DNA of 64,000 bases from positions 1,364,001 to 1,428,000 of the forward strand of contig CAVUFC010000022.1 in NCBI GenBank assembly GCA_963740605.1. Direction: 5' to 3'. Both the position numbers and the translations under genes were made by a program. This DNA comes from DASSUW01 sp963740605. Lineage in GTDB: Bacteria; Actinomycetota; Thermoleophilia; Solirubrobacterales; Solirubrobacteraceae. Below are positions 51,840-59,015 of the stretch, in pieces. Below the pieces are notes generated by a model. It was given only the letters and a program-made list of their open reading frames with translations. It was not told the origin of the DNA and made no database searches. Position 1 is the first letter of the stretch. The number at the start of each line of letters is the position of its first letter.

Positions 51840-52844
51840 ATGCGCGTCGTCCTGATTCCTCGCCACGGCGGACCGGAGGTGCTGGAGGTCCACGAGCGGC
51901 CGGATCCGCCGATGCGACCTGGTCACCTGCGCGTCGCGATCGCTGCCGCCGGCATCAACTTCGCCGACACGATGGCGCGCACCGGCATCTACCCCGACGC
52001 GCCGAAGCCACCGATGGTGGTCGGCTACGAGGCCGCCGGCACCGTCGCGGAGCTCGCCCCCGACGTGACCGCCTTCGCGGTCGGCGACCGCGTCATGGCG
52101 GCCACGAAGTTCGGCGGCTACGCGTCCCAGCTCGTGCTGCCGGCGCACGACGTCATCCCGCTGCCGGACCGGTTGACCTTCGAGCAGGGCGCCGCGATCC
52201 CGGTCAACTACTCGACCGCGTGGGCAGCGATGCTCGGGTACGGGAGCCTGCGCGAGGGCGAGCGCGTGCTCATCCACGCCGCCGCCGGCGGCGTTGGGAT
52301 CGCGGCGATCCAGCTCGCCAAACACCACGGCGCCGTCGTGCACGGGACCGCCTCGGCCCACAAGCACGATCGGATCCGCGCGCTCGGTGTCGACGAGGCG
52401 CATGACTACCGGCAGGCCGGCTGGGACCGCGGCCTGGACGGCACGTTCGACCTCGTGCTCGACGCGGTCGGCGGCGCGTCGGTCCGCCGCTCGTACGCGC
52501 TGCTGCGCACCGGCGGGCGGGTCGTCGCCTACGGTGCGTCGAGCCTGCAGACCGGCGAGAAGCGCAGCCTGCCGCGGATGCTCCCGCAGGTCCTGCGGAT
52601 GTGGCGCGGGTTCGACCTCATCGCGCAGATGTCCGCGTCGAAGACCGTGATCGGGCTCAACATGCTGCGTCTGTGGGAGGACCGCCGCACGCTCGAGCCG
52701 TGGCTCACCCCACTGCAGCCGCTGATCGACGACGGGACGGTGGACCCGGTGGTCGCCGAGGCGGTGCCGTTCGACCGGGCGGCCGACGCGCACCGGCTGA
52801 TCGCCGAGCGGCGCAACGTCGGCAAGGTCGTGCTGGTGCCCTAA
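51840..52844 (+). CDS. Zinc-independent MDR oxidoreductase (quinone reductase / VAT1-like)
   Basis: 334 aa. Medium-chain dehydrogenase fold without the structural zinc cysteines. Motifs are AAGINFADTMARTGIYPDAP, VVGYEAAGTV, the NADPH-binding HAAAGGVGIAAIQLAKHHGA and FDLVLDAVGGASVRRSYALL. A C-terminal segment with NMLRLWEDRR and VAEAVPFDRAADAHRLIAER is typical of VAT1/quinone-reductase proteins. It probably reduces quinones or enones with NADPH. It is divergent from the VOC gene (17 bp) and overlaps the convergent acetamidase stop. Confidence 0.88.
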   Translation: MRVVLIPRHGGPEVLEVHERPDPPMRPGHLRVAIAAAGINFADTMARTGIYPDAPKPPMVVGYEAAGTVAELAPDVTAFAVGDRVMAATKFGGYASQLVLPAHDVIPLPDRLTFEQGAAIPVNYSTAWAAMLGYGSLREGERVLIHAAAGGVGIAAIQLAKHHGAVVHGTASAHKHDRIRALGVDEAHDYRQAGWDRGLDGTFDLVLDAVGGASVRRSYALLRTGGRVVAYGASSLQTGEKRSLPRMLPQVLRMWRGFDLIAQMSASKTVIGLNMLRLWEDRRTLEPWLTPLQPLIDDGTVDPVVAEAVPFDRAADAHRLIAERRNVGKVVLVP

Positions 52845-53776
52845 GAGAGAAAGACGGCCTCCGGCAGCAGCGCGCTAACGACGTACTGCCCCGCGTCGAC
52901 GACCTCGGAGATCTTCAGGTCCACGCACAGGCTGCAGAGAACGTACGCGTCCTGGCGGCTGAGGTCGTACGTGGTGGAGATGTGGTCGACCAGCGCGCGG
53001 ATGCTGTCCTGCGCGCAGACGAACAGATCCGGGCCGACGCCGGTGGTCCCGTAGAACGGCGCGGTGTCGACGCGCGGCGTGAGCGGCGCCGGCGTTCGGT
53101 ACTGCGGCGACGGCAGCGTGCGCCCCTTCTCGAGCGTGAAGCGCAGTGACGCGAACATCGGGGACTCGAGTCCGGTCACGCAAACCTCACCATCGCCCTG
53201 GCAGCCGTGCGCATCGCCGACCGAGAACAGCGCGTGCTCCACCTGCACGGGCAGGAACAGCGTCGCGCCCGCGACGAGCTGGCGGGTGTCCATGTTGCCG
53301 CCGAACGTGCCGGGCGGCATCACCGGAACCGCGCTCGCACCGGCCGGGCACACGCCCATCGTCCCGAAGAAGGGCGTCAGCGGGATCGCGATGTCCTCGC
53401 GCATGTGGACCACGTCGCCGTGCGAGAGGTCGAAGATCTTCAGGTATGCGTCGGGGAAGTCGTCGGCCAGTAGGCCGAGCCCGGGCAGGATCGCTGCCCA
53501 TCCCCAGCCCTGCGTGTGGATGTCGAGGATCTCGACGGCCAGGGTGTCACCCGGCTGGGCGCCGTTGACGGCGATCGGCCCGGCCAGCGGATAGACGCGA
53601 TCCCAGTCGAGGGCCGCGATGACGCTCGTGTCCGAATCGGGCCCGATCTGGTTGTCGCTGACGTCGCGCGTCCACACGACCACCGTGTCGCCCGAGTCGA
53701 TCGCGAGCACCGGCTCGTGGCCGACGTCCCACGAGAAGTGCACGCGCTCGTCGGGGAGATGGTGGGTCTTCGGCAT
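52841..53776 (-). CDS. Acetamidase/formamidase family hydrolase
   Basis: 311 aa, typical of the FmdA/AmdA family. Conserved segments are VHFSWDVGHEPVLAIDSGDT, GPIAVNGAQPGDTLAVEILD, TPFFGTMGVCPAG, GTFGGNMDTRQLVAGATLFL and VGDAHGCQGDGEVCVTGLES. It hydrolyses short-chain amides or formamide to ammonia and the acid, using a metal site. It stands alone, so the physiological amide is unknown. The gene end overlaps the convergent MDR gene. Confidence 0.9.
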   Translation of the reverse strand: MPKTHHLPDERVHFSWDVGHEPVLAIDSGDTVVVWTRDVSDNQIGPDSDTSVIAALDWDRVYPLAGPIAVNGAQPGDTLAVEILDIHTQGWGWAAILPGLGLLADDFPDAYLKIFDLSHGDVVHMREDIAIPLTPFFGTMGVCPAGASAVPVMPPGTFGGNMDTRQLVAGATLFLPVQVEHALFSVGDAHGCQGDGEVCVTGLESPMFASLRFTLEKGRTLPSPQYRTPAPLTPRVDTAPFYGTTGVGPDLFVCAQDSIRALVDHISTTYDLSRQDAYVLCSLCVDLKISEVVDAGQYVVSALLPEAVFLS

Positions 53777-53834
53777 AGGACCTCCGACCCTCCCAAGCCG
53801 CGCTGCGCGGTGTCAACAGGGCGCTTAAATAACG

Positions 53835-53865
53835 CGCCCCGCGCGGCCTGGGGCCGCGCGGGGCG
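53835..53865. terminator. Very stable GC hairpin
   Basis: A perfect 14-bp stem (CGCCCCGCGCGGCC and its complement) with a 3-nt loop. On the minus strand it is followed by GTTATTT, so it could end a transcript carrying the two tiny peptide ORFs at 53884-54099. It lies about 60 bp upstream of the acetamidase start. Confidence 0.65.
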
Positions 53866-53883
53866 TGTGGAGGAGGAGGGGTG

Positions 53884-54003
53884 TCACCAGGTGGAGGAGA
53901 AGGTGCCCGGACGGACCACCGGGGGAAGCTCACGCACCATGGGGAGTGAGAACGCGTGAACGGTGGTGGCGACGGGCGGGCGGGGTGTGACGGTGACGGT
54001 CAC
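53884..54003 (-). CDS. Possible 39-aa peptide gene
   Basis: GTG 54003 to TGA 53884, with AAGGA about 10 nt upstream. The product begins with Val/Thr repeats (TVTVTPRPPVATTVHAFSLP) and ends PGTFSSTW. It sits directly behind another short ORF and ahead of a strong hairpin on the same strand, a tiny-operon layout. Short length, threonine/serine content and proximity to a SagB-like gene make a modified-peptide precursor conceivable, but no recognition sequence is known. Confidence 0.35.
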   Translation of the reverse strand: MTVTVTPRPPVATTVHAFSLPMVRELPPVVRPGTFSSTW

Positions 54004-54015
54004 GGGAGGAAGTCC

Positions 54016-54099
54016 TTAGCGGCGGCCGCGCTTCACGCGCACGCTGTGGACGGCCGTTGCGTGGTGGATGGTGATGTCGGTCGGGCTCATGGACGGCAT
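54016..54099 (-). CDS. Possible 27-aa peptide gene
   Basis: ATG 54099 to TAA 54016, product MPSMSPTDITIHHATAVHSV then RVKRGRR. Starts at 54126 or 54090 are also possible; none has a clear RBS. The middle (ATAVHS) resembles ATTVHA of the next ORF, 12 bp downstream. The reading overlaps only the uncertain 5' extension of the plus-strand hydrolase gene, whose preferred start is at 54227. Confidence 0.3.
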   Translation of the reverse strand: MPSMSPTDITIHHATAVHSVRVKRGRR

Positions 54100-54226
54100 A
54101 TTCGCGCCAGGTGGCTCGTGGCTCATTCGGGGTGCCCAGCGTCTTGCGGTGCGGCCTGCCCCGGGACCCGTACGGCCAGCCCCACCCCCGGTTGCGCTTG
54201 CCCAGCCCGGCGGGGAACATGGGCCT

Positions 54227-55843
54227 GTGCGACAGCGGCACGAGCGCCCACACCGCGACGAGCACGAGCCCCCTGCGCGGGCGCCGCACCCACCTCGCGA
54301 CGTCGCCGGCGTCCTGCAGCTGCAGCGTGCAGTCGGTAACCGGGCGGTCGCGGGGGCGCTGCTGGCCCGGCAGGCGACCGCCACGCCGCTGCCGCCGATC
54401 GCCGACAACCTCAGGCGGTTCCGGGACGGCTGCCCGCGCCTGATCGCGCTATCGCGCCGGCCGCCGCCGGTGGTGCCGGCGACCGGATTCGTCGACATCC
54501 GGCCCGCGCTCACCTGGCTACGCGAGCTCGTCGACACGCTCACTGTCGTCGAGCCGATCGTCGACCCGTCGATGCTCATATTCGAGAGTCTGGCGGTCAC
54601 CGGGCACGACGAGGAGTACGCGAAGGCCGAGAGCGAGATCAAGCCCGCGCTTGCCGCCGCGCTCAAGACCGTGCTCCCGATCGCTCGCGACACCGGCGAC
54701 ACGATCGTGCGCGTCGTCATGGACCAGGTGAACCGCTCGTCGCCCGCGGTCGAGAACCACGCCGTCGAGCCGCAGCTCGCGGACCTGGCGGACGTCACCG
54801 CGTGGCGGGAGAAGTCGAGCGCGCTGCGCGCGCTGGCGAGCACGGTCGACCCGGGCGGAGCGGGGCTCGCCACCGCCGCCCACGCGTGCGAGGAGGCGGC
54901 GCTCGCGCTGCTGCAGGCGCGGGCCGTGCTCAACGCCCGGGCGACCTGGCGCGCGGACGCCGCGCAGTCCTCGACGCCGGCGGAGATCCTGCAGGGGAAC
55001 CGGCCGCGCAACGAGGTCGACGACATCTTCGCCGACGCCGGCTACGGCTCCCGGCAGTCGCTGCGCGAGAACGGCACGCGAGACGACTGGTGCGGCATGT
55101 TCGTCGCGGCGAGCATGTTCCGCGGCGCCGCGCTCGACAAGAACGTGCGGATCGCCTTCGCGCACACCGACAACGTGCGCGACTTCTTCAGCTACAACCG
55201 GCAGCCGATCAACGACGCCCGCGCACCGCTGTCGATCTGGGCCGAGGGTCAGTGGTGGACCGTCCGCGACTATCACGAGCAGCGCGGGCTGGCCCGACGC
55301 TGGGTGACGGGCGACGCGGTCGCGGGTGCCGCCATCCGCCCGGGCGACGTCGCGCTGATCCGTCATCGCGGGGTCCAGCCCGCCGGCGAGGTCGCCAACC
55401 ACATCGTCATGGTGGACTCCTGGGATCCGGTGACGGGCAAGCTCGTGACGATCGAGGGCAACGTCAATGAGGGCATCCGCCCGGACGCCGCGGGCGAGGC
55501 GCAGCGGACCGACGGCGGCGAGCTGCGCTCGACGACCACGAACGCCCCCAGCTCGACCGCGATTCACGTCCGTGACATGAACGACGACACGACACTGACG
55601 CCCGGCGGCGCCGGGCCGGGCGGGATCTACCGCGAGCGCGGCGCGCGAACGGTCTGGGGCATCGGCCGCCCATCGCTCGTCGACTTCGAGCACCACGAAT
55701 ACGGCCTGCAGGCGATTCCCGAGGACCTCAAGTACACGTCGCCCGAGGAGATGCGACTACGCGCCGACCGCCGCCGCCGGCTCGCGCCGACCAGCACGGT
55801 CGAGTCCCCCGCGACGGGGCCGTATCACCGACGCGTCGGGTAG
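54227..55843 (+). CDS. Cys-His hydrolase with eCIS-type N-terminal motif
   Basis: 538 aa from GTG 54227 (MRQRHERPHRDEHEPP); an ATG at 54068 would add 53 Pro/Arg-rich residues. The N-terminus carries LQLQRAVGNRAVAGALLARQ, the short motif found in many proteins associated with extracellular contractile injection systems, often beside DUF4157. The middle is helical. The C-terminal half looks like a CHAP/NlpC-type amidase: DDWCGMFVAAS with Cys289, EVANHIVMVDSWD with His392 and KLVTIEGNVNEG near 410. A wall-cleaving effector or toxin is plausible, but no injection-system structural gene is in the window. It overlaps the SagB-like gene by 19 bp at its end. Confidence 0.75.
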   Translation: MRQRHERPHRDEHEPPARAPHPPRDVAGVLQLQRAVGNRAVAGALLARQATATPLPPIADNLRRFRDGCPRLIALSRRPPPVVPATGFVDIRPALTWLRELVDTLTVVEPIVDPSMLIFESLAVTGHDEEYAKAESEIKPALAAALKTVLPIARDTGDTIVRVVMDQVNRSSPAVENHAVEPQLADLADVTAWREKSSALRALASTVDPGGAGLATAAHACEEAALALLQARAVLNARATWRADAAQSSTPAEILQGNRPRNEVDDIFADAGYGSRQSLRENGTRDDWCGMFVAASMFRGAALDKNVRIAFAHTDNVRDFFSYNRQPINDARAPLSIWAEGQWWTVRDYHEQRGLARRWVTGDAVAGAAIRPGDVALIRHRGVQPAGEVANHIVMVDSWDPVTGKLVTIEGNVNEGIRPDAAGEAQRTDGGELRSTTTNAPSSTAIHVRDMNDDTTLTPGGAGPGGIYRERGARTVWGIGRPSLVDFEHHEYGLQAIPEDLKYTSPEEMRLRADRRRRLAPTSTVESPATGPYHRRVG

Positions 55844-57177
55844 ATGATCGCGGCCGGCGCTCCGGGCCGGCCGCCCTGCTTGTTGCGGTAGGCGGGAACG
55901 CCGACGCAGGTGAAGAGCAGTCCCGCCAGCGGCTCCCCGAGGAACCCGGCGATCTCGCTGTCGTAGAACGTCATCCCGGACGCGCCGATGCCGAGGCTGA
56001 AGGCGGCGAGGTGCAGGCGGCCGTTGACGAGTCCGGCGCCGAGCTGGGCGTCGCGGTATCCGTGGTCGTCGAGCCGGTCGAGGTCGGCGGCGGCCATCAC
56101 GACGAACGCGGCGTCGTGGCCGAGCTCCTGCTCCATGCAGACATTGAAGACCTCGTCGCGCAGCGGCCCGGCACGGACGGGCGTCTCGATGTCGGGCCAG
56201 CGGTACAGGCCCGGCTCCATGTCGTCGACGCCGTGGACGGCGATGAACTCGGTGGTCTGCGTGTCGCGCAGCCCGCGGTCGAGCGTCTCGGTGAACACGG
56301 CGCGGCTGATCGTCGCCACCGGATCCATGATGCGGGTCGACCCGCGGCGCAGGATCACCGCGTCAACGTCGCTCGGGCGCGGCGGGGCCGGCGGCCACGG
56401 CGCACCGACTGCGTCGACGTCACCGGCGTGCTGGGCGAGCGTGACGAGCGGGAACTCGAGCGGCGCTCGCGTGTCGATCGCGCCGGCCCTCGCCTCACCG
56501 CTCGGCTCGACCGCCGGGGGGCCCTCGCCGAGCGTGACGAGCGCGAGCGGGAACTCGTGCGTGCCGTCGGCGCCGACCAGCCGGGTCACCTGCTCGTCGG
56601 GGAACGCCGTCCACAGCCGCGGCTCGAGCTCGTCGGCGAGCGCCATCGTCTGCGCGAGCACCGTGCCCGCGTCCCAGTAGATGTGGCGCAGGCCGCGCTC
56701 GGAGTAACGCCAGCCGGTCCGCCACGGGACGCCCGTGAGGATCAGCGTCGTCGCCTCGCCGACCGGGGGCGGGCCGACCTGCACCAGCGCATGGCCCACT
56801 GGGTCGTACCAATGCACGCCGTCGCGCGCGGCCACGTACAGCTCGTACGGGAACCGCCCGCCGGCCGATCCGGCCGCGCGCAGCAGAAGTGTTGGGCGGT
56901 CCTCCCGCTCGACGACGCGGACGACGCCGGCCGAGAGGTAGAGGATGCGGGCGAGCGCGGCGAGTTCGAGCCCCTCGCTGTCGCCCCACTCGCGCGGCAG
57001 CCCGACGACGGGCAGCCCATCCGGGTACGTCTTGCACGGCGCCGGCCAGGTGGCGAAGTCGTTCGGCACGAAGTCCTGGAGTACGAGCGGGTCGTCGACC
57101 TTGACGTCCCAGTCCCAGCCTTCGCTCTCGTACGACGTGAGCCGGTGGTAGAGCCGCGCGGTGTCCCCTTGAGCCAT
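55825..57177 (-). CDS. SagB-like nitroreductase-family dehydrogenase (two-lobed)
   Basis: 450 aa from ATG 57177. The chain has two nitroreductase-like halves. The first runs TARLYHRLTSYESEGWDWDV to YYxxxG-type segments such as ARILYLSAGVVRV and RFPYELYVAARDGVHWYDP. The second runs ILRRGSTRIMDPVATISRAV to DAQLGAGLVNGRLHLAAFSL and GASGMTFYDSEIAGFLGEPL. SagB proteins use FMN to oxidise azolines to azoles in modified peptides, but many SagB-like proteins stand alone with unknown roles. No YcaO cyclodehydratase is in the window. Convergent with the hydrolase gene. Confidence 0.8.
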   Translation of the reverse strand: MAQGDTARLYHRLTSYESEGWDWDVKVDDPLVLQDFVPNDFATWPAPCKTYPDGLPVVGLPREWGDSEGLELAALARILYLSAGVVRVVEREDRPTLLLRAAGSAGGRFPYELYVAARDGVHWYDPVGHALVQVGPPPVGEATTLILTGVPWRTGWRYSERGLRHIYWDAGTVLAQTMALADELEPRLWTAFPDEQVTRLVGADGTHEFPLALVTLGEGPPAVEPSGEARAGAIDTRAPLEFPLVTLAQHAGDVDAVGAPWPPAPPRPSDVDAVILRRGSTRIMDPVATISRAVFTETLDRGLRDTQTTEFIAVHGVDDMEPGLYRWPDIETPVRAGPLRDEVFNVCMEQELGHDAAFVVMAAADLDRLDDHGYRDAQLGAGLVNGRLHLAAFSLGIGASGMTFYDSEIAGFLGEPLAGLLFTCVGVPAYRNKQGGRPGAPAAIIYPTRR

Positions 57178-57201
57178 GCGCCGGAACGTACACTCCGGCC
57201 C

Positions 57202-57544
57202 GTGGTCGTCATCGCGACCGTCGAGCCGCGCCTCACGGCCGTCGTAGCCGAGATCACGACGTGGGAGAAGTTCCCGACGGTCTGGCCCCGGCTTCTTGAC
57301 GAGGTCTACGCGTTCGTCCGCCCGCGGCCGGAGCTGTCGCCGAGGGACGGGTGGCCGGGTCGCGATGACCACCTACCACGGTGACTGGGCGCAGCTCGGC
57401 CGCGGGCACGACGCCGTCGTCCAATACGGCACCGAGCAGGCGCTCGCGCTAACCGGGGTGCGGTGGGAGATCTACGGCCACGGTCACGAGGACACGCGCA
57501 CGGAGATCTATTACCTCGTGAGCGGCAACGCGCCAGCATCGTGA
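57202..57544 (+). pseudogene. Broken GyrI-like (AraC effector-binding domain) gene
   Basis: Two short overlapping frames together resemble a GyrI-like domain. The first (57202-57384) reads VVIATVEPRLTAVVAEITTW then FPTVWPRLLDEVYAFVR. The second (57365-57544) reads TTYHGDWAQLGRGHDAVVQY then LALTGVRWEIYGHGHEDTRT. The central strand region between GWPG and TTYHG is missing and the frame changes there, so a deletion of roughly 40 residues plus a frameshift is inferred. The intact domain normally binds small molecules. Its last bases coincide with the first flanking repeat. Confidence 0.65.
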
Positions 57545-57617
57545 AGTGGGCTAAAGCGTTCTCGGTCCGCTGCCGATAACACGGGAACAGGCCGCCCCCG
57601 GGGCGGCTTGACTCGTT
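57521..57617 (+). repeat. ~100-bp direct repeat, copy 1, upstream of the GNAT-AAA gene
   Basis: It aligns without gaps to 58919-59015 (offset 1,398) at roughly three-quarters identity. Shared parts in order are AGCGNCAACGCGCCA at the end of the preceding gene, GGGCTAAAGCG, CCGCTGCCGATAA, then ACAGGCCGCCC-NNN-GGGCGGC (a hairpin whose loop differs between copies) and TTGACTCGTT. The copies flank one gene on both sides. Confidence 0.8.
57552..57579 (+). promoter_or_regulatory. Sigma-28 (FliA/SigD)-like promoter of the GNAT-AAA gene
   Basis: TAAAGCG at 57552-57558, then GCCGATAA at 57572-57579. The consensus of motility sigma factors is TAAA, 14-16 bp, GCCGATA(A/T); the spacing here is 16. It lies about 70 bp before ATG 57648. 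No flagellar gene is in the window to support the assignment. Confidence 0.5.
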
Positions 57618-57647
57618 AAGGCGTGCGAAGATCGCACGGCGGAAGCC

Positions 57648-58919
57648 ATGCGAGCCGCAGTGCGCACCTACACGCCCCAGGATCTGAGCGCCGTCTTGGA
57701 GCTGTGGAACGCGACGGGCCACGTCCCGCGCGGCGAGGACCGGCTGAGCATCGACGAGGCGGTCGAGCTGATCGGGTCCGAGCAGGCGGTGACCGTGCTC
57801 GCCGAGGCCGACGGACGGCTGGTCGGCATGGTGTTGAGCACCGCGTCGGCGCCGACCGCGTGGATCCATCGGGTCGTCGTGGCCGACAACGCAGTCGAGG
57901 TGGCGGACCAGCTCCTCGAGCACGTCGAGGCCGAGTTCGCCGAGCGCGGCGCGCGCAAGGTGGCCAGCGCAGCCGCTGCCGGACAAGCACGCGAGTGGCT
58001 CGAGCGCCGCGGCTATGAGGCCGCGCCGGAATTCGCCTACCTCGAGCGCGCGCTGCCGCCGACCACGACGGCACCGCAGGCGATCACCCGGCTGGGCGGG
58101 CGCATCATCGGACCCGGGCTGTGGGACGAGCTGCGGGGCCTGGAGGAGGCCAAGGAGCTGATCGAGCGGCGCGTGATCCTGCCGCTCGCCGAACCCCAGC
58201 TCGCCGAGCGACACGCAGTCGCCCCGCCGAAGGCGATCGTGCTGTTCGGGCCTCCCGGCACGGGGAAGACGACGTTCGCCAAAGGGATCGCATCGCGGCT
58301 GGGCTGGCCGTTCGTGGAGCTCGAGCCGGCGCGCCTCGGCGGGCAAGGCCCCGAGCGTGAGGCCGAACGGCTGGTCGATGCCTTCGATGCGCTGCTCGAG
58401 CTGCCTTCGGTCGTCGCCTTCATCGACGAGGTCGAGGACATCGCCTCGATGCGTCAGGAGGACCGCCGCGTCAGCCCGAGTCTGACCAACGAGCTGCTGC
58501 GCCAGATCCCGCGCATCCGCGACTCGCGCGAGCACCTGCTGGTGTGCGCCACGAACTGGGTCGCGCGACTGGACACCGCGTTCCTGCGCCCCGGCCGGTT
58601 CGACTACGTGCTGGCGGTCGGTCCACCCGATGCCGAGGCGCGCGCCGCGATCTGGCAACGCTATGTGGACGAGATCACCGACGAGGACGTGGACGTCGCG
58701 GCGCTCGTCGAGGCCACGGATCTGTACACCCCCGCCGACATCGAATTCGCCGCTCGCAAGGCTGCGCAGCGCGCCTTCGAGCGCGAGCACTTCGAGCGCC
58801 AGGGCCCGCGGGCGACCACCGACGACTTCCTCGTCGCGATCCGCCAGACGCGGCCCACGCTCGCGCGGGAGATCGTCGACGGCTTCGAGGCGGACAAGAC
58901 CCAGTTCGCCCGTTATTGA
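57648..58919 (+). CDS. GNAT-like domain fused to an AAA+ ATPase
   Basis: 423 aa. Residues 1-140 look like a GNAT acetyltransferase fold (VRTYTPQDLSAVLELWNATG, TVLAEADGRLVGMVLSTASA, AWIHRVVVADNAVEVADQLL), though the acetyl-CoA loop is weak (no clear RxxGxG). From ~150 a single AAA+ module follows: GPPGTGKT at 201-208, FIDEVED with Asp260-Glu261, sensor-1 CATNWVARLD and Arg-finger-like RPGRFD, then the small helical lid. The ATPase resembles the FtsH/Cdc48-type group without protease. A substrate-remodelling role with the N-domain as adaptor is inferred. The gene is flanked by ~100-bp direct repeats. Confidence 0.82.
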   Translation: MRAAVRTYTPQDLSAVLELWNATGHVPRGEDRLSIDEAVELIGSEQAVTVLAEADGRLVGMVLSTASAPTAWIHRVVVADNAVEVADQLLEHVEAEFAERGARKVASAAAAGQAREWLERRGYEAAPEFAYLERALPPTTTAPQAITRLGGRIIGPGLWDELRGLEEAKELIERRVILPLAEPQLAERHAVAPPKAIVLFGPPGTGKTTFAKGIASRLGWPFVELEPARLGGQGPEREAERLVDAFDALLELPSVVAFIDEVEDIASMRQEDRRVSPSLTNELLRQIPRIRDSREHLLVCATNWVARLDTAFLRPGRFDYVLAVGPPDAEARAAIWQRYVDEITDEDVDVAALVEATDLYTPADIEFAARKAAQRAFEREHFERQGPRATTDDFLVAIRQTRPTLAREIVDGFEADKTQFARY

Positions 58920-59015
58920 GCGCCAACGCGCCAAGAGTGAAAACCGGGCTAAAGCGCTGCCGCCCCGCTGCCGATAACTGGAAGACAGGCCGCCCAGAGG
59001 GCGGCTTGACTCGTT
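58919..59015 (+). repeat. ~100-bp direct repeat, copy 2, downstream of the GNAT-AAA gene
   Basis: Second copy of the element at 57521-57617, starting at the stop codon of the GNAT-AAA gene and ending at the stop of the convergent MMPL gene. The hairpin GCCGCCC-AGA-GGGCGGC has the same stem as copy 1 with a different loop. Confidence 0.8.
58950..58977 (+). promoter_or_regulatory. Second sigma-28-like promoter sequence
   Basis: TAAAGCG at 58950-58956 and GCCGATAA at 58970-58977, same spacing as copy 1. No plus-strand gene follows: transcription from here would run antisense into the MMPL pseudogene. It may therefore be a by-product of the repeat or produce an untranslated RNA. Confidence 0.4.

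Noticed and set aside
46480..51855. Very long plus-strand open frame (about 1,790 codons)
   Set aside because: It is antisense to the LuxR ATPase, IS110 transposase and VOC genes. The composition (Arg/Ala/Gly/Asp-rich without folds) is typical of GC-rich shadow frames.
57541..57617. Riboswitch, for example for cyclic di-GMP, before the GNAT-AAA gene
   Set aside because: The conserved core of known cyclic di-GMP aptamers is absent. A sigma-28-like promoter plus hairpin explains the visible conservation better.
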